Below, piece by piece: positions 54,774 through 63,110 of a stretch of 64,000 nt of DNA. The DNA is taken from contig NZ_KB913013.1 of NCBI RefSeq assembly GCF_000383955.1, positions 3,243,694 through 3,307,693 on the forward strand, read 5' to 3'. How positions within the stretch are numbered: position 1 is the stretch's first letter; the number at the start of each line of letters is the position of its first letter. Source of the DNA: Rudanella lutea DSM 19387 (GTDB lineage: Bacteria > Bacteroidota > Bacteroidia > Cytophagales > Spirosomataceae). The translations under genes were made by a program, and so were the position numbers. Below the pieces are notes generated by a model that was given only the letters and a program-made list of their open reading frames with translations, searched no databases and was not told the DNA's origin.

Positions 54774-55547
54774 ATGGCAAAATCGCCCAACTGGACTCGT
54801 GAAGAGCTCATTTTAGCCTTCAACCTGTATTTGAAGCTGCCGTTTGGGCAGATGCATAAAGGCAACGCCGAGGTAAAAAAGCTGGCGTCAATTTTAGGCC
54901 GACGTACACCGGACTCGGTTGCCATGCGGTTGACCAACTTTGCCAGCGTTGACCCGTACCATCAGCAACGGGGCGTAAAAGGCATGAGTGGAGGCTATAA
55001 TCAGGTGCAGCCTATCTGGAACGAATTTATCAATAATCAGGAAGAATTGGTTTTTGAGAGTGAGCGAATACTGGCTGATTATCAGGGAAAGACCATCGAA
55101 GAAGCACACCCTGACATTGAATTCGACCTAAAAAACCTGAAAGGCGAGGTAAAAGAGCGACTGGTAAAAACGCGTGTGAATCAGAGTGTTTTCCGGCAAA
55201 TGATTCTGAAAACGTACCAAAGCCAATGTGCCATCTCAGGCATCGATTTGCCCGAACTGCTGGTAGCAGGCCATATTATTCCCTGGGCCGAAAATGAACG
55301 GGAACGGTTGAATCCTGAAAACGGCATTTGCCTATCTAACTTGTATGACCGGGCGTACGAAAAGGGCTTGATTTGCATTGATACCGATTACAAGCTGCTT
55401 ATTTCAAGACAGTTAAAAGAGCATACGTCCAAAAGCTATTATGAAACCATCTTTGGCCGATATGCCGGAAAACAGATCACACTACCTCGCCAATACCGAC
55501 CGCATAAGGACTTTTTACAAGTTCGATTAGATCGGTTTGTCGGTTGA
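54774..55547 (+). CDS. HNH endonuclease domain protein
   Basis: A 257-residue protein. An N-terminal module (WTREELILAFNLYLKLPFGQMHKGN, RRTPDSVAMRLTNFASVDP) is of the kind seen in many stand-alone bacterial HNH proteins. A C-terminal HNH_2-like nuclease has VAGHIIPW (H167), NPENGICLSNLYDRAYEKGLI (N183, D192). No modification methylase or other defence gene is beside it. It could be a solitary modification-dependent nuclease or a defence protein, but this is not shown. Start ATG 54774. G+C and codon use look a little more AT-rich than the following large gene. Confidence 0.85.
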   Translation: MAKSPNWTREELILAFNLYLKLPFGQMHKGNAEVKKLASILGRRTPDSVAMRLTNFASVDPYHQQRGVKGMSGGYNQVQPIWNEFINNQEELVFESERILADYQGKTIEEAHPDIEFDLKNLKGEVKERLVKTRVNQSVFRQMILKTYQSQCAISGIDLPELLVAGHIIPWAENERERLNPENGICLSNLYDRAYEKGLICIDTDYKLLISRQLKEHTSKSYYETIFGRYAGKQITLPRQYRPHKDFLQVRLDRFVG

Positions 55548-55597
55548 TGGATAAATAGATAAACGCACTAACCCGCTCGCTGTTACGTTTCCTTGGC

Positions 55598-58500
55598 ATG
55601 TCGTCGTTGTTCTTCTGGAAAGAGTGGAGCCGTACCTACCGGCTTCCGTACCTCAATAGCTTATTTTTTCTCTCTCTTAGCCTTATTTTGTTCGGCGTGG
55701 CCTGGTATCGGGGTGTGGCCAACGTGGTACAGTGGGATGTCCTGAGCGAACTGATCGACCTCCCCACCACCATCCGTACCCTGACCGATGGCTTGTTTGA
55801 CTATAATGTACCGGGAAAAGCCTATGCCGTGTCGGAGCAGTTTGTGGCCTCGGTGATGCAGGTCCACCCCTGGATGGCGACTACCCTGCTGGGGGCCTTG
55901 CTGATCGGTTTTGCGGGCGTACTCAGTGCTGCTACCCGCCTGAGCCGTGTTCCGTTTCTGGCCATTATGACGGCCTTCATTCTGGTACTGGCCGTGTGCC
56001 GATTCGAGACGCTCGAAATCCCGGGGCTGGATGGGCAATATGTATTTGGTATTCTGGCGTTTGTGTTGGGCTCGGTAGCCTACTACTTCCACGCGTTCCG
56101 GACCGATATTCCGATGCCCGCTCGGTTTGGGGTGTTTGGCCTGTTGCTGATCGGCCTGTTTTTCGGATTGGGTGCTCTTTCGCCCGTACCCCACCCGGCC
56201 CTCACGGCGGTGAGTTATGGTATGCCCGCGTTCATGCTTGTGAGCGTAGGGTTTATTCTGTTTATCGCCTTCGAAATAATTGCGGGACTGGTCTGGGTAA
56301 CGTCGGCCAATCTGGCGCCTGCCGTTGGTAACCCTGAGACCCGGCGGACATTTGGCTTGCGCAATTTTGTCCTGCTCACGAGCCTTTATTTAGTCAACCT
56401 GTTGTTGGTGTGGCTCCAAAATACCAAAACCCTGGAGCTGGGCTGGCTCACGGTGAGTCCGTTTCTGATTTACGTGACCTCGCTGCTGCTGGGGGTCTGG
56501 GGCTACCGGCGGCAGGTCGAACAACAGGAAGATGTGCCGTTTGCCGAGTCGGGCGCGTTTTTGTACGCGGGGCTGGGGCTTATCGCTACGTCGACCATTG
56601 CGTATGCCTTCGCCACCGCCAACGACCCGGTCGTTGAGATGTTCGAAGACGCCATCGTGTACAGTCATTTGGCTATGGGAACGGCGTTTGTGCTGTATGT
56701 GCTGTACAATTTCCGACAGCTGTTTGCCAAAGGACTGGCCGTGCACCGGGTGTTGTACAAACCCAAACAAGCGGGCCTGACCGTGTTTCGGCTGGGTGGA
56801 CTGGTGGTGTTTGGAGCGTTGCTGGGCGGGGCGAATCTGTTTCCGGTTCGGCAGGCGATCACGGGATACTACAACGGGCTGGGCGACTTATACGCGGCTT
56901 CGGGGCAGTTGACCTCGGCACAGGCGTTTTACCAGCTGGGGGTTGAGCAAGAGTTTCAGAACCACAAATCGAACTACGCTCTGGCTTCGCTGGCCCTGCG
57001 TAACAACGAACCTGGCAAAGCCGCGTTTTTCTTCAATCAGGCGTTGCTCAAACAGCCCAGTCCGCAGGCGTTTGCCGCTCTAAGCAGCACCTATCAGCAA
57101 ACAAACCTGTTTTTTGAAGCTATCAAAGCCTTACAACGCGGGCTGGGTCAGTTTCCGAAAAGTGGGGAGTTGCAGAATAACCTGGGCTACCTCTACAGCC
57201 GCACCAGCATTGCCGACTCAGCGTATTACTACTTTCAGACGGCGGTAGCCAACACCAGTCGCAACGAAGTGCCCGAGGCCAATCTGCTGGGCCTCTACGC
57301 CCGCAACCCGCAGGTGCTGGCAACCGACTCAACGCTGGCTCGGCAAACCGACCGGTATACATACGAATCGTACGAAGCCAATGCACTGGCCATCAAGCTG
57401 GTGGCCCGTCGCGACACGGCCGGGCTAGCCCCGCCAACCTGGTTGGCCGACGAGCCGCCCGTAGCCGACAGCCTGTTGCTGACCGAAGGCCCCGCCGGGC
57501 TTAGCGTAGGCCGATTTGCCAGTTTGTACAACTACGCGCTCGCGTCGGCCCGGCCCGACTCCCTCCTGCTCCAAACCCTGCAACAACGTGGTCGTCAGGT
57601 ATCCAACCAGGACTTTGCCGACGATCTGCTGCTGGCGCAGGCCATGGTAGCTTACCGAAGCGGGCGGCCCGCCGATACGTTTACGCTGTTGAGTCAGCTG
57701 GCCGATGGGAGCCCCCGCACGGCCGAAGGTTACCGCACAGCGCTGGGGCTGTTGCTGATGGACAGCGGCCTGTACCCTAAAGCAAACCAGATGCTGGAGT
57801 TGAATACCGACACCCTTTCGATGTACTACCGGGCGCTGACGCTCACCAAAATGGGTGATCTCGTAGCGGCCCAATCGCTTTGGGAAACGGCCGGCCGCAA
57901 CGATGCCGGGGTTGCCGGGCTAAAGCAGATTCTGTATCAGGAGCGGCCACCGGTGTCGGACCTCGAAAAAGCGTTTTACGTCAGCTACCGCACCGACGAC
58001 CCCAACCGGGGCCGCTATTGGGAAACCATTCGGAATACCGACCTCAAAACGGTATCGGGAGCAACATTGATTGAAGAATATCTGGCTACGCGTCAGCCAT
58101 TTTACGCCCAGATGATTCTGAGCCAGATGGGAAAACCGGAGCAACTGAGTCCGTTTGCGCTCTCGCTCGAAAACCTGAGTGCTTTGCGCATCACGGTGTT
58201 TCGCAACAAGCTACCCGCTGCCGACTCGATGAGTCGCGGATTTTTTGCCCTACCCCATCAGGCCGAGCGGCAGTTTTTGCTGGGTACCGTGCTGGCGCGT
58301 AACCAGAAAACGACGGAAGCTGATCGGGCCTTTGCCGAGGCTCTTAGGCTGGCCCCGCTCGATGCCCAAATCGCGACGGGGGCGGCCCGGTTCTGGCAGC
58401 AACAAAAGCAAACCGGCCGGGCGTACCGGGCGGTGGTGGGCGTATTGGATTACAACGCCCGCGAGCCCGAACTCTGGAAAACGTACATCAGTTTGTGCCT

Positions 58501-58639
58501 CGATCAGCGCCTGACCGACTATGCCGAAGATGCCCTGCCGCAGTTGCAAGGCGCTACCTCTCCTGCCGATTATCAGGCTTTTCTGGCAGACTATCAGCAA
58601 AAACTGACGTCAATCGAAAAGCAGCGTCAGGCGTTTTAA
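55598..58639 (+). CDS. large membrane protein with C-terminal tetratricopeptide repeats
   Basis: A 1013-residue protein. The N-terminal third has about ten membrane helices (SLFFLSLSLILFGVAWY, TTLLGALLIGFAGVLSAATRL, YVFGILAFVLGSVAYYFHAF, FGVFGLLLIGLFFGLGAL and further to about residue 430). From about 430 onward the sequence is TPR-like (ITGYYNGLGDLYAASGQLTSAQAFYQLG, GLGQFPKSGELQNNLGYLYSRTSIADSAYYYF), ending with a charged helix. The TPR side is presumably soluble. This mix is seen in uncharacterised Bacteroidota proteins; the role is unknown. It follows the HNH gene by 50 bases. Confidence 0.8.
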   Translation: MSSLFFWKEWSRTYRLPYLNSLFFLSLSLILFGVAWYRGVANVVQWDVLSELIDLPTTIRTLTDGLFDYNVPGKAYAVSEQFVASVMQVHPWMATTLLGALLIGFAGVLSAATRLSRVPFLAIMTAFILVLAVCRFETLEIPGLDGQYVFGILAFVLGSVAYYFHAFRTDIPMPARFGVFGLLLIGLFFGLGALSPVPHPALTAVSYGMPAFMLVSVGFILFIAFEIIAGLVWVTSANLAPAVGNPETRRTFGLRNFVLLTSLYLVNLLLVWLQNTKTLELGWLTVSPFLIYVTSLLLGVWGYRRQVEQQEDVPFAESGAFLYAGLGLIATSTIAYAFATANDPVVEMFEDAIVYSHLAMGTAFVLYVLYNFRQLFAKGLAVHRVLYKPKQAGLTVFRLGGLVVFGALLGGANLFPVRQAITGYYNGLGDLYAASGQLTSAQAFYQLGVEQEFQNHKSNYALASLALRNNEPGKAAFFFNQALLKQPSPQAFAALSSTYQQTNLFFEAIKALQRGLGQFPKSGELQNNLGYLYSRTSIADSAYYYFQTAVANTSRNEVPEANLLGLYARNPQVLATDSTLARQTDRYTYESYEANALAIKLVARRDTAGLAPPTWLADEPPVADSLLLTEGPAGLSVGRFASLYNYALASARPDSLLLQTLQQRGRQVSNQDFADDLLLAQAMVAYRSGRPADTFTLLSQLADGSPRTAEGYRTALGLLLMDSGLYPKANQMLELNTDTLSMYYRALTLTKMGDLVAAQSLWETAGRNDAGVAGLKQILYQERPPVSDLEKAFYVSYRTDDPNRGRYWETIRNTDLKTVSGATLIEEYLATRQPFYAQMILSQMGKPEQLSPFALSLENLSALRITVFRNKLPAADSMSRGFFALPHQAERQFLLGTVLARNQKTTEADRAFAEALRLAPLDAQIATGAARFWQQQKQTGRAYRAVVGVLDYNAREPELWKTYISLCLDQRLTDYAEDALPQLQGATSPADYQAFLADYQQKLTSIEKQRQAF

Positions 58640-58755
58640 GAAAAATGTAGTTTTGGTGACGCAAACCGTACCGACCGCAAGCTACCGTTTGCCGTTTGGC
58701 TACCCGACAATCTGTAAACACAAACCGGCATCTTAATCCCCCGACTGCATTCCGA

Positions 58756-59472
58756 ATGAATATCATCGAAACCCGCAATATTGCCAAGCGTTACGTGATG
58801 GGCTCAGAGGTCATCGAAGCCCTCAAATCGGTCACGATTGATGTGAAAAAAGGTGAGTACGTAGCCTTCATGGGACCGTCGGGCTCCGGCAAATCCACCC
58901 TGATGAATATTGTGGGTTGCTTAGATACCCCAACCTCAGGCTCGTATGTGCTCAACGGGAAAGATGTGAGCAATATGAGCGAGAACGAGTTGGCCGAGGT
59001 GCGGAATCAGGAAATCGGGTTTGTGTTCCAGACGTTCAACCTCTTGCCCCGCCAAACCTCGCTCGAAAACGTGGCTCTACCGCTTATTTACGCGGGTTAT
59101 ACCAAGTCGCAGCGAATCGAAAAGGCGATGCTGGCTTTGAAAAACGTAGGCCTCGAAAACCGGGCGGGGCACCGACCCAATGAACTCTCGGGCGGGCAGC
59201 GGCAACGGGTTGCTGTGGCGCGGGCACTGGTCAACGACCCCAGTATTTTGCTGGCCGACGAACCAACGGGTAACCTCGACACCAAAACGTCGTACGAGAT
59301 CATGGACTTGTTCGATCAGATTCACAGCAAGGGCAATACCGTAATCATGGTAACGCACGAAGAAGACATTGCTGAATACGCCCACCGGATTGTGCGGCTC
59401 CGCGATGGTCTAGTCGAAAGCGATCGTGCCAACGAACATGTCCGTAAGGCCCGTTCGTTTATGGGAGCCTGA
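58756..59472 (+). CDS. ABC transporter ATP-binding protein (LolD/MacB-type)
   Basis: A 238-residue ATPase. Walker [13 protein letters not shown], signature [15 protein letters not shown], Walker [13 protein letters not shown] and H-loop [15 protein letters not shown] place it in the LolD/MacB (type VII) group that works with FtsX-like permeases on lipoproteins or efflux. No permease gene is next to it. Start ATG 58756 ([13 protein letters not shown]); a longer frame upstream is probably spurious. Confidence 0.88.
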   Translation: MNIIETRNIAKRYVMGSEVIEALKSVTIDVKKGEYVAFMGPSGSGKSTLMNIVGCLDTPTSGSYVLNGKDVSNMSENELAEVRNQEIGFVFQTFNLLPRQTSLENVALPLIYAGYTKSQRIEKAMLALKNVGLENRAGHRPNELSGGQRQRVAVARALVNDPSILLADEPTGNLDTKTSYEIMDLFDQIHSKGNTVIMVTHEEDIAEYAHRIVRLRDGLVESDRANEHVRKARSFMGA

Positions 59473-59509
59473 CCCGGCGCGCCGGTTTTGGTGCAAGACC
59501 CAGCAGCCT

Positions 59510-59585
59510 AAAATCTGTGTGGCTAATCTGTACGTAGATAATTCAGTACTGAACAAATGTCCAGTACTGCACGTGGATCACACAA
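59510..59585. repeat. degenerate element with CAGTACTG motifs
   Basis: TTCAGTACTGAAC (59542-59554) and GTCCAGTACTG (59559-59569) share the CAGTACTG half-site and flanks with the element at 61887-61992. TGTGTGG and GATCACACA form a weak outer pair. It lies between the ABC ATPase gene and the SGNH hydrolase gene; the rest of the gap shows nothing. Confidence 0.4.
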
Positions 59586-59639
59586 AAGGGTAGGCCGAAT
59601 GGTTACCCAAAAGCCCGGCCCGGCCGCTGCTGACAAACT

Positions 59640-60371
59640 ATGCATCGCCAAACAATAGCAAAATCGATTCGTACCGGCCTCGGCATTTCGGCCCGTAGCC
59701 TTTCGACCCTACTGCGGCTTTGCGCCGTATGGGTTCTCTTTTCGTATACTACTATGGAACCTTCGGCCCCTCATACCTTCTCGATACTGTCGCTCGGCGA
59801 CTCGTACACCATTGGCGAGAGTGTTGCCCCAAAAGACCGCTGGAGCGTGCAGTTGGCCGGGATGCTCCGTAATCAGGGCGTTGATGTGGCCGATCCCGAC
59901 ATTATTGCCCGCACGGGCTGGACAACCGATGAACTTCAGGCCGCTATCCGGGCATCGGGTAATACCAAAACATACGATTACGTGTCCCTGCTGATCGGAG
60001 TAAACAATCAGTATCGGGGGCAGAGTCTGGAAAAGTATCGGACGGAGTTTCGGCAACTACTCCAAACCGCCATGACGTTTGCCAAGGGGAATCCGGGACG
60101 TGTGTTTGTCTTGTCGATTCCTGACTGGGGCCGCTCGGCTTTCGCCCGGGGCCGCGACCGGGAGCAGATCGCCCGAGAAATTGACGCGTTCAATGCTGTG
60201 GCCAAAGACGAGTGTAGCAAAGTCGGGATCGTATTTATCGACATCACGCCCGTTTCGCGCGCGGCCGAGGGCGACGCGAGTCAGTTTGCCGATGATGGCC
60301 TGCATTATTCCGGCAAGCACATGAAAGGGTGGGCCGAACTGGCATTGCCCGTTGTGAAGAGCCTGAAATAG
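59640..60371 (+). CDS. SGNH/GDSL family hydrolase
   Basis: A 243-residue esterase-like protein. An N-terminal hydrophobic stretch (SLSTLLRLCAVWVLFSY) suggests export or anchoring. Block I LSLGDSYTIGE has the catalytic Ser, the SGNH Gly region follows, VSLLIGVNNQYRG has the Asn, and FADDGLHYSGKHM has the Asp-x-x-His pair. It probably hydrolyses an ester or acetyl group in the periplasm or on the cell surface; the substrate is unknown. An internal start before EPSAPHTFSIL would remove the anchor. Confidence 0.85.
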   Translation: MHRQTIAKSIRTGLGISARSLSTLLRLCAVWVLFSYTTMEPSAPHTFSILSLGDSYTIGESVAPKDRWSVQLAGMLRNQGVDVADPDIIARTGWTTDELQAAIRASGNTKTYDYVSLLIGVNNQYRGQSLEKYRTEFRQLLQTAMTFAKGNPGRVFVLSIPDWGRSAFARGRDREQIAREIDAFNAVAKDECSKVGIVFIDITPVSRAAEGDASQFADDGLHYSGKHMKGWAELALPVVKSLK

Positions 60372-60486
60372 AGTTTTTAGTTTTTGGTTTTTGGCGGCCG
60401 GCGCTCCGGTTTCGGGTTCAGCCGGTAACCGGAACAACAAACCGGAACGCCGGCCGCCAAAAACCAAAAACGATAAACAATAAACT
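60372..60486. repeat. heptad-repeat inverted element (copy G) with long GC-rich stem
   Basis: AGTTTTT, AGTTTTT, GGTTTTT then GGCGGCCGGCG (to 60403) is mirrored by CGCCGGCCGCC, AAAAACC, AAAAACG, ATAAACA. The 24-base inner arms 60380-60403 and 60448-60471 are exact complements, with a further 8-base extension past one mismatch. It lies between convergent genes and could act as a terminator as well. Confidence 0.78.
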
Positions 60487-60491
60487 ATTCT

Positions 60492-61799
60492 TCACTGCCG
60501 AATAAGCCGATAAACCGGATAACTCAGCGCAACAAAAAGCAGGGCGTACATGCTGCCGGTAGGGTCGCCGAAGACCGCCCCCACCAGAAACAGAATCGAA
60601 ACCACGAGCAGAGTCCAGGTGCTGAAGGGGTAGCCCCACGCTTTAACCGGCCGAGACAGCTCAGGCTCGGTTTTTCGCAGGCGAATGAGCGACGCAAACC
60701 CGGCCGCGTAACACGTCACGAAGAAAAACGTGGCAATGTCCGACAGCTTGGCGTAGGTATTGGTCAGAATCATCAGCACCGACATTGCGGCCGTCAGAAT
60801 CATCGCCAAACCCGGTGTACCGCCCGCATTGACCGACACAAAGGACTTGAAAAACAGGCCGTCGCGTGCCATTGCAAAAATGACCCGTGGGTTAAACATG
60901 ATCTGGGCGTTGATAATCCCCATGATCGAAATCATCAGCAAAAACGTCACAACCTGCGCACTACCCGGCCCGAACAACAGTTGAATAGCATCGGCTGCGG
61001 GCAGTTTCGAGTTGGCTAATTGCTCCATCGGGAGTACGTGCAACAGGGCGAGATTGACCAGCAAATAGATACCGATAATGAGCAACACCCCGCTGATCAT
61101 AGACCGGGGCAGGTTTTGGTTAGGGTTTACGTCTTCTTCGGCAAAATACGCAGCCGTATGCCAGCCGTCGTACGTGTAAAAAACGGCTTGTAGGGCCGCG
61201 AGTAACCCTACCCAAACGCCTTGTTGCGCCAGCGGTTGCACGGTTACTGGCCCGGCGACGCCGGCACTCTCGGGCGTGAAGGCAAAGCAGGCTACCACAA
61301 ACAAGAGCAGGCCAACTGCCTTGAAAAAGCTCATAATCTCCTGCGCCCGGCTGGCCACGCCCACGCCAATCCAGTGAAAGCCGACAAACAATGCGAGAAT
61401 CCCGATGGCTACCGGCTTGAGCGAACCCGCCAGGCTCGGCACCAGCAGGCCGATGTACTCGCTCATGACTGAAGCCCCAAACGCCATCGCCGAAATACTC
61501 CCCAACCAACTGCTAATGCCAATCACAAACCCAACATAATCGCCAAAGGCCCGGCGGGCATACACATACCAGGCCCCGGCTTTGGGCAGCATAGTGCCCA
61601 GCTCGATGACCGATAGCGACCCCACCAGCGCGTACACGCCAACGAGTAGCCAAACGGCAATAATGAGCGTTGGGTCGCCTAGTTGCTGTGCAATGGGGCC
61701 GGGTTTGCGTAAAATACCGGTGCCAATGGTGCCGCCGATGGTCACGGCGATACCGAAGCCAACACCCAGCAGTTTAAGAAGAGAAGTCCGTTTGGTCAT
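60492..61799 (-). CDS. APC-family amino acid permease
   Basis: A 435-residue, about twelve-helix transporter. The start LLGVGFGIAVTIGGTIGTGILRKPGPIAQQL contains the APC substrate-site GxGxxGTG motif; YARRAFGDYVGFVIGISSWLGS and YDGWHTAAYFAEEDVNPNQNLPRSMISGVLL follow. The substrate is not determined; the group includes L-type and general amino acid exchangers. Start ATG 61799. Confidence 0.9.
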   Translation of the reverse strand: MTKRTSLLKLLGVGFGIAVTIGGTIGTGILRKPGPIAQQLGDPTLIIAVWLLVGVYALVGSLSVIELGTMLPKAGAWYVYARRAFGDYVGFVIGISSWLGSISAMAFGASVMSEYIGLLVPSLAGSLKPVAIGILALFVGFHWIGVGVASRAQEIMSFFKAVGLLLFVVACFAFTPESAGVAGPVTVQPLAQQGVWVGLLAALQAVFYTYDGWHTAAYFAEEDVNPNQNLPRSMISGVLLIIGIYLLVNLALLHVLPMEQLANSKLPAADAIQLLFGPGSAQVVTFLLMISIMGIINAQIMFNPRVIFAMARDGLFFKSFVSVNAGGTPGLAMILTAAMSVLMILTNTYAKLSDIATFFFVTCYAAGFASLIRLRKTEPELSRPVKAWGYPFSTWTLLVVSILFLVGAVFGDPTGSMYALLFVALSYPVYRLIRQ

Positions 61800-61825
61800 G
61801 AAAAGGGCAGGAGGTAAAGGTTTCT

Positions 61826-62016
61826 GGTTTGTAGTTTTTGGTTTTTAGTCCGTTGACTTTGAGTTTTTTAGGGCGTTTAGGGGGCAGTTCAGTACTGGAC
61901 ATTAGATGTTGGACATTAGACGTTAGACCTGCCTACAGAATGGTAGTAGGTCTAATGTCTAATGTCTGAAGTCCGAGTGTCCAGTACTGAAGCTAAAAAC
62001 CATAAACCACAAACTA
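61826..62016. repeat. nested heptad-repeat inverted elements (copy H)
   Basis: Outer arms GGTTTGT, AGTTTTT, GGTTTTT, AG (61827-61849) and CTAAAAACCATAAACCACAAAC (61993-62014) are inverted. Inside them, GTTCAGTACTGGAC then ACATTAG-type 7-base repeats (61887-61932) is mirrored by 61949-61992. The inner unit looks inserted into the outer unit. It lies between the permease and the alcohol dehydrogenase genes. Confidence 0.72.
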
Positions 62017-62017
62017 A

Positions 62018-63052
62018 TTAAGGCTTGAGCACCACTTTCATCAGCCCTTTTTCGTGGCTGTAGAGTCGGTCGAACCAGGCCGCGCCCTCGCTCAGGGGAA
62101 CTTCGGCGCTCAGAATAGCCCCCACATCAATCTTACCCGATGAGATAAGGGCCAGCGAGGCTTCGTATTCACCGTTGATGGCGCACGAACCCTGTAAGCG
62201 CAACTGTTCGGTTACAATTTTCTGCATCGGAATCTCAACCGTTGGGGTCAGGTTGCCTACCAGCGTAATGGTAGCCCCTTTCCGAACACAGGCAATGGCG
62301 GTGTTGATGGTGGCATTGGCCCCGACCACCTCAAAGGCCACGTCGGCCCCGCGCCCGTGTGTGAGTTGTTTTACCCTGGCGGCCAGGTCGGTTTCGGTAC
62401 GGGCGTTGAACGTATGGGTAGCCCCAAGCTTGAGCGCCAGCGCCAGCCGGTCGTCGTCGAGGTCAATAGCGATGATGGGCGCTGCACCGGCCAGTTTGAG
62501 GGCCTGAATCACAAATAAACCAATCATACCCGCACCTACCACCACGGCAGAGTCGTTCAGTTGCAAAGGCGTAAGGCTGAGCGCGTGCAGGGCTACCGCC
62601 ACCGGTTCTACCATGGCTGCCTGCGTAAACGTGACGTTGTCGGGAATGCGGTACATGATGTGTTGCGGCACCGTCACGAACTCGGCGAAGGCTCCATGCC
62701 GCCGGAAGTTCGGCGTTGATACGCCCACTACTTCGCGGTCGTCGCTGAGGTTGTACATACCCCGTCGGCTGTACCAGTCATCCAGCTTGTACACCGTTGA
62801 GTCGAACGTAACCCGGTCGCCCACGGCCCATTCGTGGACATCAGGGCCCAGTTCAGCAATAATGCCCGAAGCTTCATGCCCCATGATAATCGGGGGCATG
62901 CGCCGGCCGCTGCTGCCGTCCATCCCATGCACGTCGGAGCCGCAGATACCCACGGCCTGTACCCGAATCAACACCTCGCCCGGTCCGGGTTTGGGTACGG
63001 GCATTTCCTGATAATCGAGTTGCTTGTATTGGTTTAAAACGAGTGCTTTCAT
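62018..63052 (-). CDS. zinc-type medium-chain alcohol/polyol dehydrogenase lacking structural-zinc cysteines
   Basis: A 344-residue MDR protein. Catalytic-zinc ligands are C37 and H59-E60 (GICGSDVHG, PIIMGHEASG), and the Rossmann motif VVVGAGMIGLFVIQALKLAG and acidic IIAIDLDDDRL suggest NAD(H). The stretch where sorbitol and galactitol-phosphate dehydrogenases have four structural-zinc cysteines reads VYKLDDWYSRRGMYNLSDDRE, with K89, D92, S95 and S103 in place of Cys. The fold must be stabilised in another way or the protein is less stable. Substrate is unknown, probably a polyol or threonine-like alcohol. Confidence 0.85.
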   Translation of the reverse strand: MKALVLNQYKQLDYQEMPVPKPGPGEVLIRVQAVGICGSDVHGMDGSSGRRMPPIIMGHEASGIIAELGPDVHEWAVGDRVTFDSTVYKLDDWYSRRGMYNLSDDREVVGVSTPNFRRHGAFAEFVTVPQHIMYRIPDNVTFTQAAMVEPVAVALHALSLTPLQLNDSAVVVGAGMIGLFVIQALKLAGAAPIIAIDLDDDRLALALKLGATHTFNARTETDLAARVKQLTHGRGADVAFEVVGANATINTAIACVRKGATITLVGNLTPTVEIPMQKIVTEQLRLQGSCAINGEYEASLALISSGKIDVGAILSAEVPLSEGAAWFDRLYSHEKGLMKVVLKP

Positions 63053-63063
63053 GGCTAAGGGGG

Positions 63064-63110
63064 AAAAGTGAAAGAGCGAAAGAGCGTTTCACTCTTTCAC
63101 TCTTTCGCTC
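63064..63110. repeat. octamer-repeat inverted element (copy I) overlapping the 3' end of the McrB-like gene
   Basis: AAAGAGCG, AAAGAGCG (63071-63086) faces TTTCACTC, TTTCACTC, TTTCGCTC (63087-63110). It is the same unit as copy B at 25.9 kb. Its right arm encodes the SERVKE tail and the stop codon of the McrB-like gene. Confidence 0.75.
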
